A stretch of 9,754 nt of DNA from Candidatus Uhrbacteria bacterium RIFCSPLOWO2_02_FULL_49_11 (GCA_001791465.1 MGER01000078.1:275-10028); one strand, 5' to 3'; shown: positions 1-6,355, counted from the first letter of the stretch. A program made the numbers and translations. Notes: generated from the sequence alone by a model not told the origin.

Positions 1-1
1 T

Positions 2-544
2 CAATATATTGCGGTCCCTTCATTTTGTGAAATTGGGTGCGGTTCAGCCATTTTTTTAGCCCAAGTCTCGCACTATGCCTATAAGGTTACGGGGATCGAT
101 AATTCATCGGTGGCGTTAACCCGCGCGCGAGCGCTGTTTGATGATCAGGGGATCTATAATGGGACAGTCATAGTTGATGATTGCAGGGATTTAAAAATTG
201 AGGAGAGGTTCGATACAGTGTGGTCGGATGGCGTGATCGAGCATTTTGACGATCCGGGGAAAATCATTTATGAACATCTCAAAATTACGAAGGATGGTGG
301 CTCCGCAGTTATCTCTGCGCCGTATAAATACTCATATAAATATATTTGGTATATCTTGACAAGACCTAAGTTTTTACGTCGTTTATGGCCATGGACTGAT
401 CAGATGTTTTTTACGAAAAAGTTCATGTGCGAGTGTTTCGAAAAATATTGCGGGATGTATCAATGGCAGTATCGGATCGTTATATCCCATGTCAGTGAAG
501 ACGTGATTCTTTTTGTGAAAAAGGAAACCAAGGATCTTAATTGA
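2..544 (+). CDS. Class I SAM-dependent methyltransferase, 5'-truncated by window edge
   Basis: The reading frame is open from the window's first full codon to TGA at 542-544, so the true start lies upstream; the in-frame GTG at 110 is only an internal codon. The first residues carry the SAM-binding glycine motif EIGCGSAIFL (about 31-60), then VTGIDNS, whose Asp would bind the ribose hydroxyls. The later stretch FDTVWSDGVIEHFDDP fits motif IV/post-motif of the Methyltransf_11/23 superfamily, and KDGGSAVISAPY follows as the usual strand after the catalytic region. These motifs support transfer of a methyl group from SAM, but the substrate cannot be read from sequence. CPR genomes often keep such enzymes in surface-polysaccharide clusters, and a membrane glycosyltransferase lies 2.5 kb downstream, so a sugar or lipid substrate is a reasonable guess only. 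The next gene starts 13 nt after the stop. The fold is secure; the substrate is unknown. Confidence 0.85.
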   Translation, partial: QYIAVPSFCEIGCGSAIFLAQVSHYAYKVTGIDNSSVALTRARALFDDQGIYNGTVIVDDCRDLKIEERFDTVWSDGVIEHFDDPGKIIYEHLKITKDGGSAVISAPYKYSYKYIWYILTRPKFLRRLWPWTDQMFFTKKFMCECFEKYCGMYQWQYRIVISHVSEDVILFVKKETKDLN

Positions 545-557
545 TTTTATTTGCGGT

Positions 558-1322
558 ATGGCGAATTTTTATCATAAACTAATCTCTACAGATCATATTC
601 TTCCCGTGCTTGACGAGGTGCGTGCAGTAAAGAAACCGTGGGAGCTTGCGGCGATCAAGCGCGGTGCGCAGATTCTTGAGCGCGTATTTACGTGGGTGCG
701 CTTCTGCGCCGTGGCAGGCAGGACAGAACAGCAGATCGCGCGGGATATTGCGCGGATTATGAAACGCAATGGCGCCGAGGCGCTCGCGTTTCCGGTAATT
801 GTAGCCTCCGGTCCGGGTGCCGCGGATATCCACCACATCCCGACGAAGAGAAAGGTGCGCAAAGGCGATATCCTTATGATTGATTGCGGCGCGGTGGTGA
901 AGGGGCATTGCTCGGATTGCACGCGCACTTTTTTTATCGGTCATCCGTCTCAAAGATTTATCCGTTATTATCAAGAGGTGTTGAAGGCGCAAGAGAGGGC
1001 AATAGCGAAAATCAGGCATGGAATAGCGGCAAAGGTTGTTGACCGCGCGGCGCGCGGCTATCTCGCGCGGTGGCGCTGGGGAAAGACATTCACGCACGGC
1101 TGCGGGCACGGGGTCGGTTTGGCCATCCACGAGTTTCCGAATTTAAAACCAAAGAGCCGTGACGTTCTGAAGGCTGGTATGGTCGTCACGGTTGAACCGG
1201 GAATTTATTTAAAGCGATGGGGCGGCATACGGATTGAAGACATGGTGCTGGTGCGGCGTGGAGGAAGCAAAATTATTACCCGGTCAATCCCAAAGCAATT
1301 TGAACAAATCATATTATCTTGA
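558..1322 (+). CDS. M24 family metallopeptidase (Xaa-Pro aminopeptidase/dipeptidase-like), catalytic domain only
   Basis: A 254-aa cytosolic pita-bread-fold peptidase, expected to remove an N-terminal residue, probably before proline, using two metal ions. All five metal ligands are visible: Asp109 (MIDCG), Asp120 (SDCTRT), His184 (HGCGHGVG), Glu213 (TVEPG) and Glu227 (RIEDM); His191 in LAIHE is the usual second catalytic histidine. The pattern GHGVGLAIHE with VEPG resembles PepP/PepQ more than methionine aminopeptidase. Typical PepP/PepQ proteins are about 350-440 aa with an N-terminal creatinase-like domain. Here only about 22 residues precede the KKPWELAAIKRG helix that opens the catalytic domain, so that domain is absent. 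The frame opens at 519 and ATG 558 is its first standard start; no Shine-Dalgarno is evident. It lies 13 nt after the methyltransferase and is probably co-transcribed. A methionine aminopeptidase is less likely. Confidence 0.88.
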   Translation: MANFYHKLISTDHILPVLDEVRAVKKPWELAAIKRGAQILERVFTWVRFCAVAGRTEQQIARDIARIMKRNGAEALAFPVIVASGPGAADIHHIPTKRKVRKGDILMIDCGAVVKGHCSDCTRTFFIGHPSQRFIRYYQEVLKAQERAIAKIRHGIAAKVVDRAARGYLARWRWGKTFTHGCGHGVGLAIHEFPNLKPKSRDVLKAGMVVTVEPGIYLKRWGGIRIEDMVLVRRGGSKIITRSIPKQFEQIILS

Positions 1323-1347
1323 TTTTTATAGCTTTTTCCCTTACACT
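1319..1347 (+). promoter_or_regulatory. Candidate sigma70-type promoter for tRNA-Gly
   Basis: TTGATT (1319-1324) and TACACT (1342-1347) are separated by 17 bp, which puts transcription start near 1354, about 22 nt before the tRNA. That would leave a short leader for RNase P to remove. The -35 box overlaps the stop codon of the upstream peptidase gene. The prediction rests on box similarity and position only. Confidence 0.45.
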
Positions 1348-1375
1348 GTTTCCTAGTTTAGCATTTATCATTTGT

Positions 1376-1450
1376 GCGGGTATCGTATAGCAGCTATTAT
1401 GCGTCCTTGCCAAGGACGAGATACGGGTGCGACTCCCGTTACCCGCTCCA
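1376..1450 (+). tRNA. tRNA-Gly(GCC) with atypical D- and T-loop elbow positions
   Basis: A 75-nt cloverleaf. The acceptor stem GCGGGTA/TACCCGC is fully paired, the discriminator is T, and CCA is encoded (1448-1450). The anticodon stem CGTCC/GGACG closes the loop TTGCCAA with anticodon GCC at 1409-1411. The T stem is ACGGG/CCCGT. The T loop reads TGCGACT, so position 55 is G (1429) instead of the near-universal T. The D loop reads AGCAGCTA, which by the usual alignment puts A at position 18 (1392) while G19 (1393) and C56 (1430) are kept. The D stem is weak (G10-T25 wobble, T13/T22 mismatch), as in many tRNA-Gly. A promoter lies upstream and a strong terminator 8 nt downstream, so it appears to be its own transcription unit. 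Identity is secure; the elbow change is discussed as a finding. Confidence 0.95.
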
Positions 1451-1457
1451 TTTTTAT

Positions 1458-1496
1458 GGAATGACAGTCTTAAGAAGGGCTGTCGTTCCCGTTTTT
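1458..1496 (+). terminator. Rho-independent terminator after tRNA-Gly
   Basis: GGAATGACAG (1458-1467) pairs with CTGTCGTTCC (1480-1489), ten pairs including one G-T wobble, and the inner TC/GG can extend the stem. A T5 run follows at 1492-1496. It separates the tRNA-Gly unit from the Nudix gene, whose start lies 23 nt further on. Confidence 0.85.
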
Positions 1497-1519
1497 GGGA
1501 TATAAGACTGCATTGTTCT

Positions 1520-2050
1520 ATGTACACTACTGACCCGCAAGATGAAATATTTCCCGTCGTGAATGAACAGGGTGTGGTGATAGGCCGCACGACGCGAAGA
1601 GAAGCGCACCGCAACCGTGAGCTCATCCATCCGGTTATTGGGATCTTTGTCTTCGATACGCGAGAAAGGGTGCTTCTGCAAAAGCGCAGCGCAACCAAAG
1701 ACCTCAATCCTCATTGCTGGACCGTGAGCGTGGGCGGACATATCAAACATGGCGACACGCCCATTGATACTGCAGTAAGGGAAATTGAAGAAGAGATTGG
1801 GATTTCTGTGAATTCCGAACGGCTTACGCTCTTGGGCACGATGGTGACCAGAAATGAGGTGCAGTCTGAATACTGGTATGTGTATCGGTATGAGTTGCCT
1901 GCCGTGGCGCCGCTTGAAGCGCACCCCGATGAGGTTGCTGAACTGAAGTTTGTGACACTCGCGGAATTAGCGCGCATGATCCATGATCAAAAGGCGATAT
2001 GGGGAGAGGATCCGAAGAAAGTGATCAAACAGTTTATTCTGAATGAGTGA
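1520..2050 (+). CDS. Nudix hydrolase, YfcD/IPP-isomerase-like subgroup
   Basis: A 176-aa soluble protein expected to hydrolyse a nucleoside or other diphosphate linked to a group X. The Nudix box is residues 73-95: G73, then D79 where the consensus has Glu, then R87-E88-I-E-E91-E92-I-G94, so the metal-binding REUXEEXGU core is intact. The N-terminus (EIFPVVNEQGVVIGR, then TRREAH) and LLQKRSATKDLNPHCWTVSVGGH match the subgroup related to isopentenyl-diphosphate isomerase and E. coli YfcD (COG1443). The Cys and Glu expected of a true isomerase are not evident, so hydrolase is the safer call. ATG 1520 was chosen because the in-frame earlier start at 1427 lies inside the tRNA and would be translated through the terminator hairpin. 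No Shine-Dalgarno is visible. The substrate is unknown. Confidence 0.88.
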   Translation: MYTTDPQDEIFPVVNEQGVVIGRTTRREAHRNRELIHPVIGIFVFDTRERVLLQKRSATKDLNPHCWTVSVGGHIKHGDTPIDTAVREIEEEIGISVNSERLTLLGTMVTRNEVQSEYWYVYRYELPAVAPLEAHPDEVAELKFVTLAELARMIHDQKAIWGEDPKKVIKQFILNE

Positions 2051-2125
2051 AGCCAGACAGGATAAATACATTTTCTTTACATCGTTTTTGGATAGTCTCC
2101 TCTAGAAAGAAAGGTACATTGAGGC

Positions 2126-2131
2126 TATAAT
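2126..2131 (+). promoter_or_regulatory. Candidate -10 box for tRNA-Leu
   Basis: A perfect TATAAT sits 16 nt upstream of the tRNA, giving a start near 2138 and a leader of about 9 nt. No convincing -35 is present at the right spacing (2103-2108 reads TAGAAA), so the call is weak. Confidence 0.35.
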
Positions 2132-2147
2132 TTATATGGTATAACAT

Positions 2148-2231
2148 GCCCGGGTGGAGGAATTGGCAGACTCGCAACACTTAAAATGTTGTGACCGTAA
2201 GGTCGTGTGGGTTCGAGTCCCACCCCGGGCA
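2148..2231 (+). tRNA. tRNA-Leu(UAA), CCA not encoded
   Basis: An 84-nt class II tRNA. The acceptor stem GCCCGGG/CCCGGGC is perfectly paired with discriminator A at 2231. The anticodon stem CAACA/TGTTG closes the loop CTTAAAA, with anticodon TAA at 2182-2184. The long variable arm has a GACC/GGTC stem with a GTAA loop, diagnostic of Leu or Ser. The T arm GTGGG-TTCGAGT-CCCAC is canonical. The bases after the discriminator are TAA, so CCA must be added by a nucleotidyltransferase, unlike tRNA-Gly in this same window. An ATG follows only 7 nt after the mature 3' end. Confidence 0.97.
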
Positions 2232-2238
2232 TAATTTT

Positions 2239-3000
2239 ATGAGACAATTTCTTGCGCAAATTACGAAGGAAGCGGGCGATGCCGCATTGAAGAAATTCAA
2301 AATGGCGGGATTGAAGTATGGGACAAAAAGGAATTCCGCCGATATAGTGACTGAAGCGGATGAATTGGCAAATGAAATGCTCCTCGCCCGCATCCATGCG
2401 AAATTTCCTCGCCATGGCATTATTTCAGAGGAGACTGGGGAATATGAAAGCGGTAGGGAATACGTATGGATTATCGATCCTCTTGACGGGACGCGGAATT
2501 TCCTGACGCACACGCCGCTCTGGGGGACCATGGTGGCGTTATCGAGAAAAGGGCGTGTTATCACTGCGGCGATCTATGATCCCTGCCATCATGAGCTCGT
2601 GCTCGCGGAGAAAGGGAAAGGCGCTTATCGGGACGGCGCAAAGATTCGTTGTTCTTCCACCGATGATCTCGCGTATAGTTATGGCGCCATCAGCGCGATG
2701 ATCAAGAAAGAGCGTTTGGCATTTACTATTGGGCTTATGCGGCACACGGGCGGTGAAGAAGTATGGATCAGCGGATTTGGATCTATTGCAGTGAGTGCGT
2801 CCTCTGTGGCAGCGGGAAGACGAGATTGGTTTGTGTCATCCGGCGCTTATGTATGGGATTATGCGGCACCTGCCCTTATTCTCTCCGAAGCCGGTTGTAA
2901 GGTTACAAACACCAAAGGCCGTACGTGGCAGATGAATGATCGCGCCTTGATTGCGGCAAATCCTCTGCTCCATCGGAAATTGATCCGCCTTATGAAATGA
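2239..3000 (+). CDS. Inositol monophosphatase family phosphatase (SuhB/IMPase-like)
   Basis: A 253-aa Mg2+-dependent, Li+-sensitive-type sugar phosphatase. Motifs in order are DIVTEAD (35-41), IISEET with the metal-binding Glu at 64/65, and WIIDPLDGTRNF (78-88), with Asp80 and Asp83 as metal ligands. The C-terminal WDYAAPALILSEAG (206-219) provides Asp207. The length matches SuhB (267 aa) and HisN-type members. Possible substrates include inositol-1-phosphate, histidinol-phosphate, or an adenosine or fructose bisphosphate; sequence alone does not separate them. ATG 2239 was preferred because an earlier in-frame GTG at 2191 lies inside tRNA-Leu. That leaves 7 nt between tRNA and start codon and no room for a Shine-Dalgarno. 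The stop overlaps the glycosyltransferase start by 4 nt (ATGA), so the two genes are translationally coupled, which suggests a sugar-phosphate or glycan context. Confidence 0.9.
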   Translation: MRQFLAQITKEAGDAALKKFKMAGLKYGTKRNSADIVTEADELANEMLLARIHAKFPRHGIISEETGEYESGREYVWIIDPLDGTRNFLTHTPLWGTMVALSRKGRVITAAIYDPCHHELVLAEKGKGAYRDGAKIRCSSTDDLAYSYGAISAMIKKERLAFTIGLMRHTGGEEVWISGFGSIAVSASSVAAGRRDWFVSSGAYVWDYAAPALILSEAGCKVTNTKGRTWQMNDRALIAANPLLHRKLIRLMK

Positions 3001-4436
3001 ACATGTCTAAGGAGAGGTTCACAGGAAAAATATTCAATTTCATGCAGTCCCCTTGGGTAATGGTCGCTGGTGTGATCATTCTTTTTTTGATTATTAAAGT
3101 CCCTCAAATTGATTACCGATATGGGGATGAAAATATTTATTTCCTCATGGGCAAGCTCATCACTGAAGGGCAATTTCCCTATCAGGATTTCTTTTTCGCG
3201 TCGCCCCCCTTACAGCTCATTTTTACCGCGCTCTTTGTTGCGTTGTTCGGTTTTCACGTGTATGCGATGAAGTTCATTTCATTACTTACGGTCGCGGGGT
3301 CGGCATTTTTTCTTTATGTGATTTTGAAAAAAAATAAAAGTGAAGTGGCGGGGGTATGCGCTGCAGTGTTATACTTGTTTTCATTTGTTACCCTTACCAC
3401 AAGCGATTATGTATCAGGGGTTCAGTGGGTGGTATTTTTTACGCTTGGCGCGCTTATTCTTATCGCGCATGAGAAACCCGGATGGGCGGGGGTTGCGGCC
3501 ACGCTCGCGCTCTTCACTCGGTTTTACGCTGCGCCTCTTATATTTGTAGTTGGCCTTTATGCCCTAGTGAGCACGCAGAAAACATGGCGGCGGTTTTTCA
3601 TAAGTCTCTGTATCCTTTTCATAGGCGGCAACCTTCTTCTCTACGGGGCATTGGGAACTCAGTATGAGCAGAGTGTGGCGCTCTACCATCTGCAAAAGTT
3701 TGAAGAGCTCGACAAGCAAAAGGTGCTGGATTTTTTCTTGAGGTGGGATTGGCTGTTGCTGGTGGTGAGCGGACTCTCGCTTTTTGTGGTGCGGCTCAAA
3801 CAGTTGGCGCTCCCTCTTCTTGGATTGGCGGCAGGCGGCCTTTTCCTGTACGTGTTTAAAGATATCTATTACCTCTATTTCAATTTAATAATTCCATTTC
3901 TCGCGCTCTTGGGAGGGATGTTCCTCGCAAACATATTTCATCTCTATCCCTTCTCGCTCGTATTGAAAAAAGGAATACCGCTCATGGTGCTCTTTTTAAT
4001 CATTTATATAGGATACGGCACATGGCATTATATGAGGGATCATGCAGGCGCGGCGCGGATTGATTATCTTGAGGAACTTGTCCAATATGTGCGTGAGCAC
4101 AGCGATCCAAAAGATTCTTTGTACGGATCGTTTGAGATCACGCCGCTGGTCGCCGGCTTGAGTGGACGCGCCATTGCCGGCAATTTCATTGATACTAACA
4201 ATAAGACGTTTTCAACCGGCATGGTGGCGCTGGACGAGCGCGAGCAGGCATTATTGAAAGAAAAAGCAAGGTATATTTTTACCAAGGTGTTGGTGGATGG
4301 GCAAGGGAATCTCTTGGAGCTTGGCCGTTTCATTTCGCTAGATTTTTTACAGCGCCACTGTGCGATAGTGAAGAGTTTTCCTATCCAAAAAGATTACTAC
4401 TCTAATTTTCTTTTGGTATGGGAATGCCGTTATTAA
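2997..4436 (+). CDS. Polytopic membrane GT-C (PMT/ArnT-like) glycosyltransferase family protein
   Basis: A 479-aa integral membrane protein. Hydrophobic segments lie near residues 20-36, 68-86, 91-110, 117-134, 142-157, 163-190, 199-217, 251-266, 269-287, 290-312 and 326-341. After the first segment the extracytoplasmic loop carries RYGDENIYFLMGKLI with D44-E45, then PYQDFFFASPP with D64 and a Pro-Pro. This is the arrangement of catalytic acidic residues in the dolichyl- or undecaprenyl-phosphate-sugar-dependent GT-C families (PMT, ArnT). A soluble C-terminal tail (about 344-479) includes LSGRAIAGNFID. The expected reaction is sugar transfer from a polyprenyl-phosphate donor to a lipid or protein outside the membrane; donor and acceptor are unknown. 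The start overlaps the phosphatase stop (ATGA); ATG 3003 is an alternative two codons in. No terminator is evident on its own strand, and a - strand riboswitch transcript points at its 3' end. Confidence 0.8.
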   Translation: MNMSKERFTGKIFNFMQSPWVMVAGVIILFLIIKVPQIDYRYGDENIYFLMGKLITEGQFPYQDFFFASPPLQLIFTALFVALFGFHVYAMKFISLLTVAGSAFFLYVILKKNKSEVAGVCAAVLYLFSFVTLTTSDYVSGVQWVVFFTLGALILIAHEKPGWAGVAATLALFTRFYAAPLIFVVGLYALVSTQKTWRRFFISLCILFIGGNLLLYGALGTQYEQSVALYHLQKFEELDKQKVLDFFLRWDWLLLVVSGLSLFVVRLKQLALPLLGLAAGGLFLYVFKDIYYLYFNLIIPFLALLGGMFLANIFHLYPFSLVLKKGIPLMVLFLIIYIGYGTWHYMRDHAGAARIDYLEELVQYVREHSDPKDSLYGSFEITPLVAGLSGRAIAGNFIDTNNKTFSTGMVALDEREQALLKEKARYIFTKVLVDGQGNLLELGRFISLDFLQRHCAIVKSFPIQKDYYSNFLLVWECRY

Positions 4437-4486
4437 ATATCCTTTGCTTATTATGATTTCTAGTGCCCTCCGTTTTTGTTTTAAAT

Positions 4487-4517
4487 AAAAATTGCCTGTC
4501 GTAAGAAAGACAAGCAA
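4487..4517 (-). terminator. Intrinsic terminator downstream of the TPP aptamer
   Basis: Read on the - strand, TTGCTTGTC (4517-4509) pairs with GACAGGCAA (4500-4492) across an 8-nt loop. The stem has nine pairs with one G-T wobble and is followed directly by T5 (4491-4487). The run of T is on the - strand only, so it serves the riboswitch transcript and not the glycosyltransferase gene on the other strand. It begins 18 nt after the aptamer ends, the usual layout for transcription attenuation. Confidence 0.85.
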
Positions 4518-4535
4518 CCCTGAATCTAGAGTATC

Positions 4536-4702
4536 CTGTTTCCCCTACGCCGGTATTGTCCGGATCGGGTTCGAAGGGTATTTTTCAGCCCGCCTAAGTT
4601 TTTTAGATTGGATGCAGGATTTGTCGCTTTCTGTCACGTATCGCAGCGAGCAGGGACAAATCGTGTTGCCTTAAAGCAAAATTTTGGCGGGCACCCCAAC
4701 AG
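4536..4702 (-). promoter_or_regulatory. TPP riboswitch aptamer (thi-box), orphan
   Basis: This thiamine-pyrophosphate-binding RNA reads from 4702 down to 4536. P1 is CTGTT/AACAG. P2 pairs GGGG of GGGGTGCC with ACCC. P3 is GCCCGCC (4692-4686) with GGCGGGC (4594-4588) and encloses a 91-nt extension. The J3-2 thi-box reads CTGAAAAATACCC. The pyrophosphate-sensor side has GAACCCGATC, P5 CCGG/CCGG with loop ACAATA, then GCGTAGGGGAA. P5 differs from the common CUGG/CCAG by compensatory change, which supports a real folded RNA. A terminator follows at 4517-4487, so TPP binding would be expected to cause early termination. No gene follows on the - strand: beyond the terminator the transcript runs antisense into the glycosyltransferase gene. 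A GGAGG at 4471-4467 on this strand has no ATG, GTG or TTG at usable spacing. Identity is secure; present function is unclear. Confidence 0.93.
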
Positions 4703-4819
4703 TTTTAATTGTTTATCGTGCAATGAAGTGTAGTGTAATGAAATTACTTTTACCGCGACTCCTTATAGTGCGATTGCGTCTTTTATGGCGTATCCTCTTA
4801 TCAATTCAATACTACCCAT

Positions 4820-6355
4820 ATGAAAACCGTATACCTTTTCCTCATCACGTTAGGCGTGTCTCTTGGCGTGTGGACTGCCATGGCAGCCACCGATATCACG
4901 CCTCCCAGTGCGGTCGCGAATCTTGCGGTCTCATCCAGTGCGCCTGCGTCGGTAACCTTGCAGTGGACTGCGCCGGGCGATGATGCGATGAGCGGTACTG
5001 CTTCGTTCTATGACGTGCGGTACCGTACCGCGCCTATTACAGAGTCGAATTTTGCCACTTCCACACCTGTGGCGGGCGAACCTGCTCCCCATGCGGCCGG
5101 CACGACTGAAACATTTATGGCGCCCGATCTCACTTCTGCTACCACCTATTGGTTCGCTTTGCGTACCGTGGATGGAGAAGGAAATACTTCTGCGCTCTCC
5201 AACAACGCTTCCACCACGACGCCCGTAGACGCCATACCGCCCCTCGTTTCTGCCATCACGGTGACAAATATCGCTGCGGCATCGGCGCGCATATCGTGGG
5301 CTACAGAGGAGAGCGCGACATCGCAGGTAAATTATGGCACGACGACAGGGTACGGTTCGAGCACCGCTTCCACCACGCTCACCGCCGCGCACACGATAGA
5401 TCTTATCTCGCTCTTGCCCGCGACCTTGTATCATTTCGTGGTTTCATCTGCGGACGTATTTGGCAATACGGCGACATCAAGCGACGCCGTGTTTACTACG
5501 CTTGCCGTCCCCACTCCTGACGTGACGGCACCCGTGATTTCTAGCATTTCCGTCACTGACATGACCTCTGCGTCTGCGATGGTGCGATGGAATACAAACG
5601 AATTCGCGAATTCCTTGGTGCGCTATGGCACCTCCACCGCCTATACGGCAAGCGCAAGCAATGGCGCTATAGTAAGCGTGCATGCGATACCGCTCTTGAG
5701 TTTAGCACCACTCACCACTTATCATTTTGCAGTCTCGTCAGCTGATATAGCAGGCAATACCGCGACTTCTTCGGACCATCTTTTTACCACGCTTGCCACC
5801 TCAACTCCTCCCACGGCGACTACGACGATATCTGCCATTTTAAAAATGGACCCCCGTACCCTCAATCGGGTGCAAAAGGGTAAAGTAATAAATGCCGCTG
5901 TCACGCTGCCTCGAGGTGTTACGTTTGAAGGCTTGGAGACAGAGAGCGTGCTCCTCAATGGGACGGTGAAACCTGTAGATCTCAAATTTAGGAAAACAGA
6001 GTGGCGATGGTGGGGAAAATATCGCAGTACGCTCGTGATGAAATTCAATAGCAACGATCTTCTCGCCCTTATCCCTACCTCCACCGACCAGTTCACCTTT
6101 ACCGTAACAGGAAAAGTCAAAGCAGGCACCTTTACCGGGTCGGATACCGTGCGGATTATCCCTAAACCAAAACCAATCCCCTTGCCAAAGATTGAGGAGA
6201 GGATTCAGGAGAAAATGGAAAAAGCGGAAGAACTGCTTGAGAAAAAACAGGAACAGCTGCAGGAGAGGCAGAAAAAGATGGAAGAACAGTTTGAGAAATG
6301 GCAAGAGAAATTAAAGGGTAGAATGGAGAAGCTGAAGGAGAGATTTGACGATTAA
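4820..6355 (+). CDS. Secreted fibronectin type III repeat protein with C-terminal coiled coil
   Basis: A 511-aa exported protein. Residues 1-23 form a signal peptide (Lys2, hydrophobic core, AMA-ATD cleavage site) and no other membrane span or LPXTG sorting signal is seen. Three FN3-like domains lie at about 28-136, 139-227 and 236-326. The second and third are clear relatives of each other (ISW...YG TTTGY, then LYHFVVSSAD, GNTATSSD) about 97 residues apart. They are joined by Thr/Ser/Pro linkers such as ATSTPPTATTT. Residues 339-447 form another beta-type module (MDPRTLN, LNGTV, VTGKV, TGSDTVRII). I recall a similar DPxTLN...SDTVRVI module at the ends of other secreted proteins, but could not check. 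Residues 456-511 are a Glu/Lys/Gln-rich coiled coil. The likely role is structural or adhesive on the cell surface; no catalytic motif was found. ATG 4820 starts the signal peptide and lacks a Shine-Dalgarno. A terminator follows. Confidence 0.85.
   Translation: MKTVYLFLITLGVSLGVWTAMAATDITPPSAVANLAVSSSAPASVTLQWTAPGDDAMSGTASFYDVRYRTAPITESNFATSTPVAGEPAPHAAGTTETFMAPDLTSATTYWFALRTVDGEGNTSALSNNASTTTPVDAIPPLVSAITVTNIAAASARISWATEESATSQVNYGTTTGYGSSTASTTLTAAHTIDLISLLPATLYHFVVSSADVFGNTATSSDAVFTTLAVPTPDVTAPVISSISVTDMTSASAMVRWNTNEFANSLVRYGTSTAYTASASNGAIVSVHAIPLLSLAPLTTYHFAVSSADIAGNTATSSDHLFTTLATSTPPTATTTISAILKMDPRTLNRVQKGKVINAAVTLPRGVTFEGLETESVLLNGTVKPVDLKFRKTEWRWWGKYRSTLVMKFNSNDLLALIPTSTDQFTFTVTGKVKAGTFTGSDTVRIIPKPKPIPLPKIEERIQEKMEKAEELLEKKQEQLQERQKKMEEQFEKWQEKLKGRMEKLKERFDD

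Noticed and set aside
579..1130. Long - strand open frame opposite the M24 gene
   Set aside because: It is a composition shadow: the + strand frame holds a complete set of metallopeptidase ligands and the - strand translation matches nothing.
1427..1519. Upstream in-frame start extending the Nudix protein by 31 residues
   Set aside because: It would begin inside tRNA-Gly and read through the terminator hairpin; the extra residues have no family resemblance, and ATG 1520 gives the normal Nudix N-terminus.
2191..2238. GTG start extending the phosphatase by 16 residues
   Set aside because: It lies inside tRNA-Leu; homologues begin near the MRQFLAQITKEAG helix encoded from ATG 2239.
4467..4471. 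GGAGG on the - strand as a ribosome-binding site for a gene after the riboswitch
   Set aside because: No ATG, GTG or TTG follows at workable spacing, and the frames beyond are antisense to the glycosyltransferase.
4492..4674. + strand 60-codon open frame over the riboswitch
   Set aside because: It is the complement of the TPP aptamer and terminator; structure and thi-box motifs on the - strand explain the sequence.
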